The notes under the pieces are model-generated. The model did not search any database. It had not been told where the DNA came from and saw only the letters and a list, made by a program, of their open reading frames with translations. A program made the translations under genes and the position numbers. Positions 1-12,020 of a DNA stretch of 64,000 nucleotides are shown one piece after another. Every line of letters begins with the position of its first letter. Position 1 is the first letter of the stretch. This stretch comes from Taenia hydatigena (taxonomy: Eukaryota; Platyhelminthes; Cestoda; Cyclophyllidea; Taeniidae): contig JADWOT020000001.1 in the NCBI GenBank assembly GCA_036345935.2, positions 11,137,869-11,201,868 on the forward strand, written 5' to 3'.

Positions 1-575
1 TTGCAGAAAATGTTTCGTGTTTATACAACAATGACGTATTTCTTTTGCCCGTTTGGATTGAGTATAGTGCCTAGAGGAGCAGTGATTGGATTAGCTACTT
101 TTCTACAGGCGATGTGTCCTCCTCGACGTATATTTAAACACTGTTAGACCTGATTCAGGGTACAGTAAGGCATGGAGGCAGCTGACGGTTAAATAGAAGA
201 GTGCGGGAACGTTTGATAACGGATTGGCATTTTAGACACTGCAGCACAAAAATGAGATCAGAAACTGCTCATAGGATACGGACCTTACTAGGAAACCGGT
301 TGCGCCATTTGTGACACATTTGTGCTGTTTCGTAAGGTCAGTTTCTACCCCATCATATTACACGCTTTTACACTGCACTTGATTGCTGATCATTTCAGTA
401 CATACCACTCCATTGAATAGGATAATACCAAAGGAAGGGACAGTGATGTCAGTGGTGGAAATGAATACTCCGGCTATGGTGCGATCGGCGATCACTCCAA
501 AAACTAATTGAGTGTAAGCGTGTAGAAGTGTGTTTCTTAAAGTGTATCTGTATAGCCCGAATTCACAAATGCTTC
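1..575. repeat. dispersed repeat family A, copy 1 (modules X and Y)
   Basis: Positions 1-310 (module X) match 2935-3275 in the same orientation. Shared words include GAGCAGTGATT, CATAGGATACGG and AATGAGA. Positions 310-575 (module Y) match 3970-4300 and 47930-48200. Shared words include TTTGTGCT, ATCATATTACA, TATTGAATA and GAGTGTAAGCG. In this copy X and Y are adjacent, whereas at 3 kb they are separated by about 0.7 kb. Read on the minus strand, module Y keeps a partly open frame in all three copies, around the residues PSF..I.LFN.V. The left end is cut by the window edge. This looks like a decayed interspersed element, but its class was not recognised. Confidence 0.7.
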
Positions 576-2934
576 TTTCAATCTTTTAGAAGAAGTGTGG
601 AAGTTCGTAAATTGTCCACACGCCTACGCCAGAGCACATCCCTTTGCCTAAAGCCACCGCATTTCTATGGGAATGTACTGTCACAATCGCGTGGAAATCA
701 CATCAAAACAATATTGCTTAGTGAGAAGCTAGGGAGTTCATTTCAACTACAACAGTCAAGCGCCTTACTAAGCCAACATAAAGTACCTCATACTTGCCTA
801 CTTTTCGAAAAGTATCAGCTAGAGTGATCAAAAAGCCCTGGTACAGGGTCAATGATTGCTTATGTCTACAAGAGAAGTGACGATTACTCTGACGCTGATA
901 CGACGGCCTCAAGAGGTCGCATCAGGTATCAGTAGCAGCTAGTGAGACATGGCAACTCAGGCAGTCCTTTGGACAATTAACGCCATAGTTGACAACTTAT
1001 AATTACCGACCATTCGTATGACTTTTCGTTCTCCCTCACACTTTGTCCATAGCCGAATCGCTAGTCTATGTGGATGTTGCATTAAATTCAGATTAAATGG
1101 CTGCCAAAGTTGCAGCGATTGCTTGGACAAACAACTGTCAACACGATGCTCTTTGATTAATGTCTTGGAGGCACAGCAAGGGGAGGAGGAGGAAGAGTCC
1201 AAGACAGAAACCGAAATATTCGAAGACCGATTGAGCGTCAGTTTGTACTTTCTTTCCATAATTTCATCATCCGAGTGTCAGACACTTAAATATGATGGTG
1301 AAAAAATGGAATTTTCGTCCAAATGATCAATAATACTAAAATGCCTTGGTAGTCATAAGTTCATTGGACTGTGTTGAACTAACACTCATGGAATAAAATC
1401 GTATTAAACGACCACTGTTTGCGCTCTGAAATCACGTCATGTTAAGTAAATGACTCTTTGTCAAATAATTGTTGCAGTTTTTTCTACCGATCGCTCATTT
1501 TCCTTATGAACATCTGCAAAACAAAGAGATAGCTTAGGCTGCCATTGATTTGTTGGAACTCGCCTCATTTTGACTAGCCAAATGCAGCGGTTTTTCGCCG
1601 AAGCAGAGAAGCTTCGCACCTGTTCTCATCAGTTGCATCGTGCAGATCGGTCTCGTGTGCGTTCGTGTCGCGTTCGACAGGGAATCCTCAGGTGTCAGTT
1701 TTGTTAGCAGCGCTTTGATTTCCAGGCAGGCATGGGCAAATGTAGATTTAGTGCAATGTGTCTTTCAGGTGCATATCGCATAAGCAGCAAGCATATCGGT
1801 GTAGGTGACGTAGTGAACGATATGATTGTGAAGTCCAACTGATACTGCAAGCACTTCTGCTAGCAAACAACACAAAGGAGTCTCAAAACAAACTGATGAA
1901 TTGCGCAGCCTTTCATTCGTCGTTCGTTAATTTATGGCCAGCATACGGAACCCATCTGCCTAACTCCTGAAACTATTACCATTCACCGTCTGATGCAGTT
2001 GCAAACCAGTGACTGCATCACTCGTGTCACAACGCCCTTCTTTAAGGTTCCTGATGCTGCGTTCTCTGATTATCTCAGCCAGCTTCTTTCAAGGCGGAAC
2101 TGTTAATTGGTCTTGGGTTCATGGCGCAAGTAATTTGACTAAATTGACCAAGTCCACCTTGAAAGAGTGGCATTCATCACTTCCTCTCATGCGCCAATGA
2201 ATTCGAAGCCAAATCATCCCTCGTGTGTGCGGCTCCTCAACAAAGCGAATGTTGATGAGTAAATGCATCCCACTTCGATGCAAACAGGGGACAAACTACT
2301 CATAGTTAAATCGTTGCCTGTAATCTCTAATTGTTTTGTCTTCTTCCGCCACTTTAGATAACATCATTAGCCATAGTGCCACTTTGAAGCTAATCACGCA
2401 GGTACGTGCATTTAGATGCCATGCACTGCGAATAGTTTAGTTGACCCTGAATTTGGAATTATTTCTGACGCATTTTGATGCAGTAAGTAAGTTCATAAGT
2501 TGTGATTTGCTATTATGGGCTTGTTCAAGCGGAGCTTTGGGAATGGAACATTTTACATTCTGTCGCAAAATTGGGGAAATTTACGTGCATTTCAGGGCGA
2601 AGCAGCTGTCTCTTCCTCTTCTGCCCCAATGTCGTAACAACGGCCATTAAGTAGAAAGTTAACTCCACAAATTATAGCAATGTTTTGTTTATATTTTAGA
2701 CTCTGCGGATTTATCTGAATGACACGTTGAAAAATGAAGGTCACTTACCAAGTCTGTTTTTGGATCCACAGCAAAAAGGAGAATTGGACTCGCCTTATCA
2801 ATATATTAGAGTTGACCGAACAAAATCTCACAACCTTCGTTGACAGAATTGCTAGTTGCCTCTCTCACAGTCAAATACTCTCCCAACTCAGTGGTACCAA
2901 CATTTGGTAGGTGACATCTGGTTTTATCTTTGTT
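576..2934. other. spacer with no supported gene
   Basis: Only short open frames occur here. One at 1018-1326 (+) has a cysteine cluster (CGCC...C..CSDC) followed by a Glu-rich run over an imperfect GGA/GAG tract near 1180. A second frame near 1994-2104 (+) encodes about 36 residues ending in DYLSQLLSRRNC. Neither has recognisable homology or convincing splice sites, so nothing is called. Confidence 0.4.
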
Positions 2935-3275
2935 TCCAAAAAAACTTTGCCTTGACGCGGCAACGGTATGTTTCCTTCCTCCGTATAGACCGTGTAGACC
3001 TCCTAGCAGAGCAGTGATTAGGTTGATTGCTTTTTATTTGCAAGTGGTGTGCTTACTTTGACGCAAATCTGACATTGTTAAACCTGCACTATTCTTCTAC
3101 AGATAGGTTGCTATACAGTTCAGCAGGGCATAGAGGTAGGGGACGTTAAAGTAGAAAAGCATAAGAACTGCCTATTCCCCATTGACATTCCATGCACCGC
3201 AGCAACAAATGAGACGAGAACCTACGCATAGGATACGGGCGTGTTAAAAAACCACTTGCTTTCTTAATGGCACAT
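2935..3275. repeat. dispersed repeat family A, module X copy 2
   Basis: This is a direct copy of 1-310, about 2.94 kb away, with many substitutions and small indels. The match runs from the TTTCCTTCCTCCG region through GAGCAGTGATT to the CATAGGATACGG block. The divergence suggests an old duplication or old insertions of one element. Confidence 0.65.
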
Positions 3276-3639
3276 TTGGAAAAAAGGAAAGTGTTCATAG
3301 TAACATCAAAGGTAATGCAAACGGTGCATGTCTAACCAATTTCCCAACAAAGTGCAGTACTGTAATAAATGTCATCAGCGAGAGAACTGCTGTGACTCAA
3401 AAAGTTAACTGGTCGTTATTGGCACAGCTTTACTATTTTGAGAATAAGGACTCACTGCTCGTGATCAAACAATACCTGATTTTGAACTTGATGTTGCATG
3501 TAGTGCTAAAACTCTTCAAACGTTTCTGACACAAAAGTAAAACAGCATTTTTGGATTAAACAGAGAAAACTTATGAATTTGGTAGAATAAGTAAAAAAGA
3601 GGTGATTTAGGCGTAGGATTTAAGGGCAACACCAGACAA

Positions 3640-4335
3640 ATGTCAAAAAAGCTGAAGTGATTCGTGAGTTTGGGCAGTGGCTAAGACGGTAAAAAAGTAA
3701 AGAGAAGCAACAGAGTATGCGGTTCGCAGGAAAAGTTGTGAGTTTAATGGTAATTAGTAACGAAAAGTGGATGTCAGCGATAGCCTTGCGCACATGCCTT
3801 TGAGTTTGGTACCCTACTGGGGTTGTGCTGCCTGGGTCCGGGTTAGTACACACACATCAGTGACAGAAGTGGAACGCTCGGGATCGCTGACTCACTTTGT
3901 TACGTTCCAATCAGCTGTACCTTACTTTAGTCTTCCATGCTACTCTTTATTCTTCTATACTCCCCTCCTCATATTTGTGCTAGTTCGTACAGTCAAGTCT
4001 ATCCTATCATATTACATCCCTTCGCACCGAACTTGATTGCAGACCATTACGCGTATATATTACTGTATTGAATAAGGTAATATTAAAGGAAGGGGCATTG
4101 ACGTTGGTGGTGGAGGTGGATGCTGTGTTCATGGAGCTGTCGGCGGCCGCATCAACAAATGCATGAGTGCAAGCGCGTCGAAGCGTATATGTGGAAGGCA
4201 GCTGTTTAGTTTGCATTTGCAAATGCATCGTCAATTGCACGAAGTCCTACAAGGTGAGCCGCAAAGTTGGTACACATCAATGAACGCGAACCACACATAG
4301 CAACGACCAAGCCAAAGCCCACCATTTCACATATG
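3640..4335. repeat. dispersed repeat family A, module W+Y copy 2
   Basis: This stretch is collinear with 47600-48290 in the same orientation. It starts at GTGGCTAAGACGGTA (versus GTAGCTAAGACAGTA) and ends past CAAATGCATCGTCAATTG (versus CAAATGCATCATCAATTG). On the minus strand both copies have an open frame of about 75 codons ending in a similar way (LFNTVIYTRNGLQ versus LFNTVAYALNDLR, both closing with DVI and a stop). No known protein was recognised. The shared frame could be an ancestral coding remnant of the element or chance. Confidence 0.75.
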
Positions 4336-5551
4336 CCGCTGAACACATTAAAAGGGTACTGGGGATGAAAAAAAGAAAATGAGGGTGACAAATATTATTA
4401 TTGATTGTAAGAATCCAAATGTGAAAACTTAATCCTAATTATTTTGCAAAACTAGGCAGAATTTTTGACAAGTGCAATTTTTGTAAGGCATTTATGCGAG
4501 ACTGAATGCAATTTTAGTCCAAATGATTTTTTATTATGCAAACTAGTTAATAGTAAGTTCTCCGCCAGATTTTCCACTGCTGTTCATTAATTGATGTGCA
4601 ATTTTATAATCTACTCACATCTTATCTTTAATCAAATTAACCGAAAGTGGTATAATCATGTGGTATTTATGGTTATTTAAATATACTATTTGGACGAGAG
4701 GTACGAACACAACGTGAATCTCTCGATGCAGATATAGGCCGCCACACAGTCCTCTATTAATATGCTACTGTTTTACGACCTTGTATCGAAAAATGACGGT
4801 GTCTTAGAACAGTGAACCGTCTCGTTTTAGGCATAAGCGCAGGGATGGGGAGGAGAATGAAGATGTCCCTACAAATGTTGTCGATATGAATAACGTGCAG
4901 AATATCTGGAACGCTTTTAGCATGAATTGTAGGGGTGTTTCCTGTAAAGAATGGAGAAAACGGCTAGTTTTTTTTGTTTAGACCACTATGATTTAGCAGT
5001 AATAAAAATACTCAACACGAAAATTGGTGCGTGTGTTGTCTGTTCAGCTCTCAATCTCGCCCACGATTGCATGGATGGTCATTGTACCTTCGTTAGGTGG
5101 GTTGGCCTCCAAGCCACGCTAGTATCTCCAATCCTTTCCACACGCCGAACATTTTTACTTTGATCAGGTATCATCTCAACTTTTACCCTCGGACGACTCT
5201 CAAAGAGCTGCATCGGTATTCAAAAACTTCATTTCAGCACGCGCGCTTAATGTACTAACGTTTAAATCCTGCATTATGGCACCCAGATAAAGTTAAGGCA
5301 AAGTCATGCCCATTCGATTATGCTCAACGTCGACGGTATGGCTCATTAGACTCCTCCGTAGACTATTAGTCGTATGGAAGACATGTTGGCGAATACAAAA
5401 GGTATTATTAAGGGAACTGTGTTCGTGTAATATAATCAGTGCACAAATAGGGTGCAGTTAGTGGATCCATCCACAAATACTGAAAACGGTAGTACAGGGA
5501 TAGGTCACCGTTTTTAAAATAGGGAACCGTCTGTGAGAAGATGCTTTCCAA
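4336..5551. other. AT-rich spacer with no supported gene
   Basis: The sequence is AT-rich, especially 4380-4700. One 70-codon frame at 4951-5163 (+) has no recognisable motif. Nothing else is supported. Confidence 0.4.
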
Positions 5552-6700
5552 TCATTCAAAGAAAGTGATGTGAGCAAAGCTCCACTCACTCTCTTCAAGG
5601 TGTTTGGACAACTCAACCACATGAATGCCATCGTCATGGATTCGAAGAAGAGGACTCGTGGAATCGATTTTTGCCATAGACTCCTCGAGCTTGTCAGGCA
5701 TCAAACCGACTTTCGCTAGCTCTTCTCAATCAAGTGGCACTGTCTCCACCTGAGGAACATCACCTCCGTCAAGTGCGTAATGCAACTGCGATCCACTACC
5801 ATTGTTTCCTTGCAGTACGCAGTCTCGAGAAGCAAAAAATCACGTCGATCGTCCACGAAGTCACTTAAGGTGGCCTGAGATGTTAGCTGGGAGGAAAGGC
5901 AAGGTGATTGCGATGTGCCAGAAACTACCTCAGCCGAATCGACAGCGCGATAAAAGTGCAGATCCCTAACTTCTGTGATGTCTGGAGGCGCCTTATGATT
6001 GTGTATGAGGCAGGACTGGGACAAAGCCTGCAGTGACTTTGAGAGCTTTTTGCCTCCCTTATGCTATAGCGACCTGATCTCGTCCACCGCATCACATCGA
6101 TCCCTCCACTAGCATTCGGTTGTACTGGTCCTGACAAAGTGTAGGCAATCGGAGGGGTTAGACTCCACGCATGTGCCTTTGTTGTAATTGCTATCCTATT
6201 GGCTAGTTTTACGTGCCATGAAATGGGGAGTTGTGCAAAAGTCGTGCGCTTCTGGCGGATTCTCATTCTCTGGCATGTCATATGACCGATCATAGTCAGC
6301 GATGAGAATATGACACGAGTCTGAGAGGAGTTCGTTCTCGCGTTTGAGGTCCCTGTGCACGATGCTCATGGCATGAAGACATTGCAGACCACAAATAATT
6401 ACACAAGCGTAAAATCACGCATCATCTTCAGGCACGTTGTCAACGTGGCAGTCGAGATTAAAGAAATCGAGACCACTACCTTTGCACAGAACGAAGGTGG
6501 GTGATCCGTGAGGTCGCAGACTACAGAGGAGTGTGAAATGAAAAGTCGACTGGTTGTGGAGCAGTACAAGTCGCACGAGGATGCACACATGAGAGCTGAG
6601 GGATTGCACGAAAATGCGTTCAATTGCTTATGACGTGATTTTGTCACTTAATTGAGTGAGAAGTGCTTCATCAACCATGGAATAAGTGCCTCAAAAAATG
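5552..6700 (-). pseudogene. AGC-like serine/threonine protein kinase relic (copy 1)
   Basis: Read on the minus strand from about 6690 down, the frame gives an N-lobe-like piece (IERIFVQSLSSH, then FVLCKGSGLDFFNLD). This is followed by NVPEDDA-stop-FYAC, the catalytic loop HRDLKREN (6334-6357), LLSDS, the metal-binding position as ADYD instead of DFG (about 6286-6303), and CTTPHFMA, equivalent to the GTPxYMAPE activation-segment end. After a frameshift near 6210 the adjacent frame continues with ANRIAITTKAHAWSL, equivalent to subdomain IX (DVWSLG). In-frame stops are TGA 6415-6417, probably a decayed CGA, and TAA 6628-6630. A further open piece, KVGLMPDKLEESMAKIDS, runs to a stop at 5552-5554 and may be the C-terminal tail. 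HRDLKPEN has become HRDLKREN and the APE motif is lost. The kinase identity is strong; AGC-type is inferred from the EDDARFYA-like stretch. A related relic lies at 11590-12020 on the other strand. Confidence 0.82.
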
Positions 6701-7080
6701 AACCTTGCCTCGTCGAACCGTGGTGATTGCATCGGTCCAACACCGGCAGGACAGAATACTGAAGTGATTTAAATGGTGCAAGTAAACCAACCCGATTCAT
6801 CTACCTTAGCGGCATATGCCCTTCAGTAAGCCAATCAACTACGAGAATGTTTCCTACTGGCTCCTTGCATGTGGTGCGCACCCAAGCGGCGTGTGTGAAC
6901 AAAGTCTTTTGTCTGCACCTCGATGGCCTCCAGTTCCATACCAATCCATTGGCTTTAAATAAAGGAATATTATCCGTTCCTCTAAAAACTAGGAAGGAAA
7001 TGAGGTGATGTTGGTAAGGATAGTGAAGATTTTGCTGGCTGTAAAGGAAGAGGCAATCCATGTGTAGCAGGTTCAAATTT
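6701..7080 (-). other. open frame upstream of kinase relic, unidentified
   Basis: A 91-codon frame at 6801-7076 (-) lies just upstream, in reading direction, of the kinase relic. It contains WVRTTCKEPVGNILVVDW. It could be a remnant of an N-terminal region or glycine-loop exon of the same dead kinase, but no glycine-rich loop motif is visible, so this is only positional inference. Confidence 0.2.
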
Positions 7081-10000
7081 TAACCAAACCACATAGTTAA
7101 GCTCATACTCTTCCTCTCCTTGTTAACATTGAGTACAGGATTCCGCGCTGCATATTTGGCGCTTTGATCCACTCCCACCTTGTGAATCCGAGGTGTCTGA
7201 CTTAGTAGCACACACGCTCTACTAATGCATGGGCCAAATCCACACTCACATTCTACGAGGGAAAGATGGACTCTTCTCTTACACCATGAAGTAATTGCAT
7301 ACTACACGTCTGTTTGTATGGCCGTCTTCTTTTACTCGACTAGAACTGATTGTATGCTTGTGCAAAACGCTGGGCACAGTGCGTGAAATGCTGATGCGAG
7401 CATGCAGACAGAGGTTTAGTTGCCAGGACAATGTTGTAATGCCATCTGACACCTTGTCCTGTAAACCTGCAATCAGTCAGTAAGTAATGCTTAGCCAAGT
7501 CGGGAGTGACTGCGTGTTTTGTCAAGTCACGAGATATGATTGACAGCCTCTAATTTGGTTGCGTGATTGTTTAGTTTCACGTGACAGCCAAACAACATGA
7601 CATCGCAACGCCAATTAAAAAAGCGCGCTTGACTGGAGTTGCGGACACAATCAAAACTCAGTTTGTGAGTGCGAACACATTTCGATTTATTATTTGTGGA
7701 TATGGAATTCCAGCACTTGGACACTACTCAAGTGGTTTCACTGTGAACTCTCTAACAGCATCAGTTTGGCGTTATTGTGCGACGTTGTGTGGACCATGCG
7801 AGGAGCTAATTGCGAACTCCGATCACCTTCAGTTGCAGACGTGACGTCGCATGACATCGTCATGCATCCCTAGTGTCTGACACATTACAACACATCGGGA
7901 TATGCTTCCTGTGCCCACTCCCGTGTCCAATTTGATGCATGCGTGCAGTTGCAGCCACAACAATGGAGCCACATGGGCAAGGGATCATCATCGGAAGTCC
8001 AACTGGCAAGAGACTAATAACACATGTTGGCTAGTAGTTGTTCAAAATTAACTCTTCATCGGCTTTTGCTTAAAATGACTTTCATTATGATTATGACCAT
8101 ATTCTCATCCACTAGGAGTTTCAAGCACTTGCATAAAAGTTGTTAATGCGAATGAATGCAAGCAGCCTATACTTCATCTCTGTTTTGTGTTCTACCATAT
8201 TTGAAAGTTAAGGTACCATGACTTGGCACAAGATTTGGCTGGTCAATTCCCGGACAGTGTGATGATTTTGGTACTAAATCTAAGTGTTTGGGGTGTTATC
8301 AGAACTCCGAAAACGCATATGATGTCTAGGTTTCAACAAATTTATTGACTTAGCAAGAAGTACATTTAGTATTACTAGTATTAACACAAAGTGAAAAGGC
8401 AGTGAGGGATCAGTGTGTGGCATTACATTGCTGTGTTTGTTATCGTTCTGCCTAATGATGAAAGTGGTTGAGACTGGTGATGTATAACGTTTTAATAAAA
8501 TGTCAGGAGATGGATGGAAGTGGATTGAAGCAGACTAGCATGGTGCAGTAATGTTCACGTGTTCGCTTACGAAAATATTGAGCGAGTGTGCGTCAGTCCT
8601 CTCGTTAGTTGCGCAATGGCAAAACGGCTATGTTGCACGTCAGTGACACTCTAAACTGGTGATGGAAGCAGACCCTCATTTTGTCTTGTCTCCCCTCATC
8701 TTCCCTACACCACGTTATGCCTCGATGCGATGAATCTTGTTGCCCTGAGCTAAGGCACCTCTGTGCTACGCCACTCTGCAAATAGAACTGACATACTGCT
8801 TGATAGTAGACATCTCCTGCCTAGTCAAGTGTAGTGTCTATTGATTAAGTAAAAGGCAATGCTCATTTCCTCCCTCATACAATACCTCAACAGCACTGCC
8901 TTCTCTCATATGCTCAAGACTCCCAAATGATCGATCTCTAGCCCCACATCTTAGACAGTCGACTCCAACGAAATACCTCCGAATGGTCGTATTATCGGTA
9001 ATGTCGATGGCCAGCGTGTTTTACCGAAAGCTGTTTCCTCTCAGACACGTGAAGTGACTGCAGGCATGGTAAGATAATTGACTGACTACGCCCACTGCTG
9101 TGTCCCTTCATTCGGATTTGGGTGAATACCTCGTGGTGGAACAGTGAAGCCTCCAAATGTCCAAAGAACGACGGACACAAGAGCAGCATCGGAAAAGAAA
9201 AGGTCAATGACCAGCAATCTTGAACAGTTGGCATATTTTATCAAAGAATTAGCAGTGCTTCTCATTCGCTTCCGCTTCTTTCACATTTACTATGATGCAC
9301 GAAATTCAGCCGAGAAGAAAAAACACATAAGCAACTGAAGTCTATTCTCACAAAACCACCCACAAGAGATTATGTCCAAAATCGACACTAGGTGGCGCTG
9401 TGGGACACGACGCGACACGTGCCTTGGGTCGTATCAGGCACGTGTTAGATGCGAAGAGGTCAATCGCACATCCAACCGTCAAACATGCTCTTCTAGGCGT
9501 TTCATTGTCTTCTGCTATTCATCTTGCTTCCCACTGTCGTTGCTACCATCCAGTTTTCGTCAGTGCTTCACTCGCGCTTTTTGCCTCCTCGACTCTGGTC
9601 TCCTTCTCATGCTGCACTTTCGCCACCTCCCTCTCCTTTACCTCGTCACTCCCAACTACTCACCCAGCCAGTCTAGAGGTGCCAAGAGCCCAAAACAGGT
9701 AATTATCGTAAAAATTAACAGTAAATTATTATACCGATCCCTCCTTCTCCCCTTGTGTTGTGTTCTTCTCCTTCTCCCTCACTCTATTTGCATGCATCAT
9801 TTCAATGTAATCACAACTGATACCCCAATTTGAATTACTTAGAAAATAAAAACTACAGTTAACCTCCTTAAGTATGTCGTACTATATTAACTCATGTTTT
9901 CCCAGTAAGTTAGGAGGGAGAAACAAGTAACGAAGTACCACAACACTGTGCAGAGACATCCTACGATCACCTTTCCTAATGCCCTTCTTGCTCTCCTCAA

Positions 10001-10340
10001 CCTCAGTCCCCCCCTTCTCTCGACTTCTTGCCTCTTTTCTCACTCAATTATTCCTTCGTCCCTTTCAGCTAAACGACCATGCTACTTCACATTCTCCAGG
10101 TAATTGCAATTATAGCCATTGTCCTCCCGGAGTACGAGGCAATGATTCGTCCAGGTATAAAGTTGGGAATACCCCTTCGATAGCTGCGTTTCATTCTTTG
10201 GGAGTAAGTACCCGATTCCTTTAATCAATTTACACCTTACACATCTCTTACTATGCCACTTTTACTTTTATGCACCTCATATGCGGCAACAAACGCCAAA
10301 TCAATGGCAGCAGTAGTAGCAGCTGACCCACCAACCTCAC
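7081..10340. other. spacer with polypyrimidine tracts, no supported gene
   Basis: No frame has a recognisable motif. The longest, at 9372-9833 (+), translates a C/T-rich tract (many Ser, Leu and Cys codons) and is better explained by base composition than by coding. An overlapping frame starting at ATG 9400 runs to a possible donor, CAG/GTAATT, near 9700, which could be a first exon but has no other support. A modest open frame at 7581-7844 (+) is unidentified. Confidence 0.35.
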
Positions 10341-10359
10341 TTTGGAAGCACTTTAAAGA

Positions 10360-10462
10360 GGTGCGCTTGACTAGACTTGACAAAATCAGACTAGATTGGA
10401 CTGGATCGGAGCAGACTAGACTAGCCATCCGTGATAGATTATTACAGACTAGCATAGAATGA
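10360..10462. repeat. imperfect short-period simple repeat (GACTAGA/GGACTGGA type)
   Basis: The words GACTAGACTTGAC, GACTAGATTGGACTGGA, CAGACTAGACTAG and CAGACTAGCATAG recur at short spacing, producing an artefactual open frame rich in Arg, Leu and Asp. A related word, GCAGACTAGCATGG, occurs near 8531. This is likely replication slippage on a degenerate 9-10-nt period. Confidence 0.6.
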
Positions 10463-11589
10463 AAAAAAAGAAAGTGAGCAGTGCTATCTGATCTATTGTT
10501 GGTGTCTCAGCCCCGGAGACGGCATCCTATGTTACCGTTTAAGTCCGCCCTATCACTCCAATTTGTCACTCCAAATCGACTAATCACAGCCCATGACACG
10601 TGAATTATAATCTATTGTTTCATTCTCACTGGTATTAAAAACTAATGTACACGCGTAGGAACCAGGTATGATAATGTCAATGAAAGGGAGAAGAAGAGGT
10701 CTTTTGTCTACTCCCCCTCTTCCATGCTTCTCTCCAATTACACACTATATGCCCTCAAACACCGAAGCTTGCATAATTTCCCACCGTTTATGCTTCATGC
10801 ATTCAACTTACCCAAAGAAGCGGAGTAAGTACTCCCCATTTCGTCTCCTTACCCTTGTGTTTCCGCTTTGGTGACAATGGCAACGCCTCGCTTCTCTTAC
10901 ATTTGCCTTCTCTGAATCCAATATTAATTCCTTTCTATCTCCCCTTCCTACCTCATCCTCCACCGACATCCTTCATGTAAGTCTCAATCATTTCCCCAAT
11001 CACCTCACTCTTCATTACTACATGAGCACATATTCAGATATTCAAACATTCAGGAGTATTCAATTGATTCAACAAAGTGTAGTGTCATCAGTGAAGGATG
11101 TGCATGGATTACTTCCATTGCAGGGATTGCCTCACGCTTCATCTCCACCACTCTAACCAAGATCATTACACTATTCATGATTACACAGAAACAGATAATT
11201 GTCTTCCTTTATTTGAAGTGAGAGCAATTCTCCGACATTGAAGGATGCAGAAGAGCCTACCAACGACTTCCCCTACGCGTGCTTTATTGGATGCACGGTG
11301 CATCGAATGAGCCAGTAGGAAGCAACCTTGCAGCTAATTGGCTCGGGCAAAGACAGGCTCTTGAATAGTATTTGAGTTTTATTTGGATTAACTCGCAGTT
11401 CAATGCTCGCTTCATAAGCCTGCTAAGCCGAATTAAGAGCGTTGAAATAATCAAGGTTTTATGCAATAAAGTTCATTTGTAGAGTCCGTTATTCCCTGAG
11501 TTGCGAAGTACTTTTCACTAAGGTAGGTGGGAAGATCAAGTCATTTTCAATGTAATGGGTTCACCTGCACGATTCCACAAGTAATCAGA
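10463..11589. other. pyrimidine-rich spacer
   Basis: Plus-strand C/T-rich stretches dominate around 10700-11000, broken by short AT-rich pieces. No open frame carries a recognisable domain. Confidence 0.4.
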
Positions 11590-12020
11590 ATGCACTTGGT
11601 ATGCATTGTGTTCTATTGCAGCCTGCGCTGCACCACCACCAATCATCCTTGTAATTTTACTCTTTTCACGAGACACTCACCTCCATACTACACAGAGGTG
11701 GCGTACTCAATCCCGTTGTCTTTGTCCGCCACCTATAATCTAGTGCCTAGGGATGAATTGCCATTTCACTTCTGCGAAATCTTATGCGCTCAGCAATGTC
11801 TTTATGCCACGCGCATTATGCACTCATCTCAAACCTGAGAACAACCTCCTCTCTGATTCAGAGACACTCTCATCGATGACTTTGATCTGGCACATAATAT
11901 TATCCTGGGCGAGGAACTTTCAAATGCAAGCGACTTTGCACACCCGGATTGAAATCAAAACGATGGAAAATGCGTGAAATCGGAGCCTTTTAATGGGCTG
12001 CATTGTATCTTGACAAGTTC
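11590..12020 (+). pseudogene. AGC-like serine/threonine protein kinase relic (copy 2)
   Basis: Aligning this stretch with the kinase relic at 5552-6700 shows the same order of motifs. These are a VCIV...CNFTLF piece, then NLVPRDELPFHFCEILCA (copy 1: NVPEDDA-stop-FYACVIICG), QCLYATRIMH (copy 1: QCLHAMSIVH), and LKPENNLLSDS (11828-11857). After a one-base shift LIDDFDLA follows (about 11869-11892; copy 1: LIADYDRS), then a GACTTTGCACACC block matching copy 1's GACTTTTGCACAACTCC. A subdomain IX-like remnant (EIGAF-stop-WAALY) ends near 12020. The HRD tripeptide of the catalytic loop has lost two bases (ATGCACTCATCTCAAA versus GTGCACAGGGACCTCAAA), removing the Arg-Asp and shifting the frame. Copy 2 retains the family-standard LKPEN, where copy 1 has LKREN. 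It is clearly dead. Two relics on opposite strands suggest a kinase subfamily that multiplied and decayed. Confidence 0.75.

Noticed and set aside
9372..9833. 153-codon frame as a secreted or membrane protein
   Set aside because: Composition follows a C/T-rich tract, with no start context, domain or splice support.
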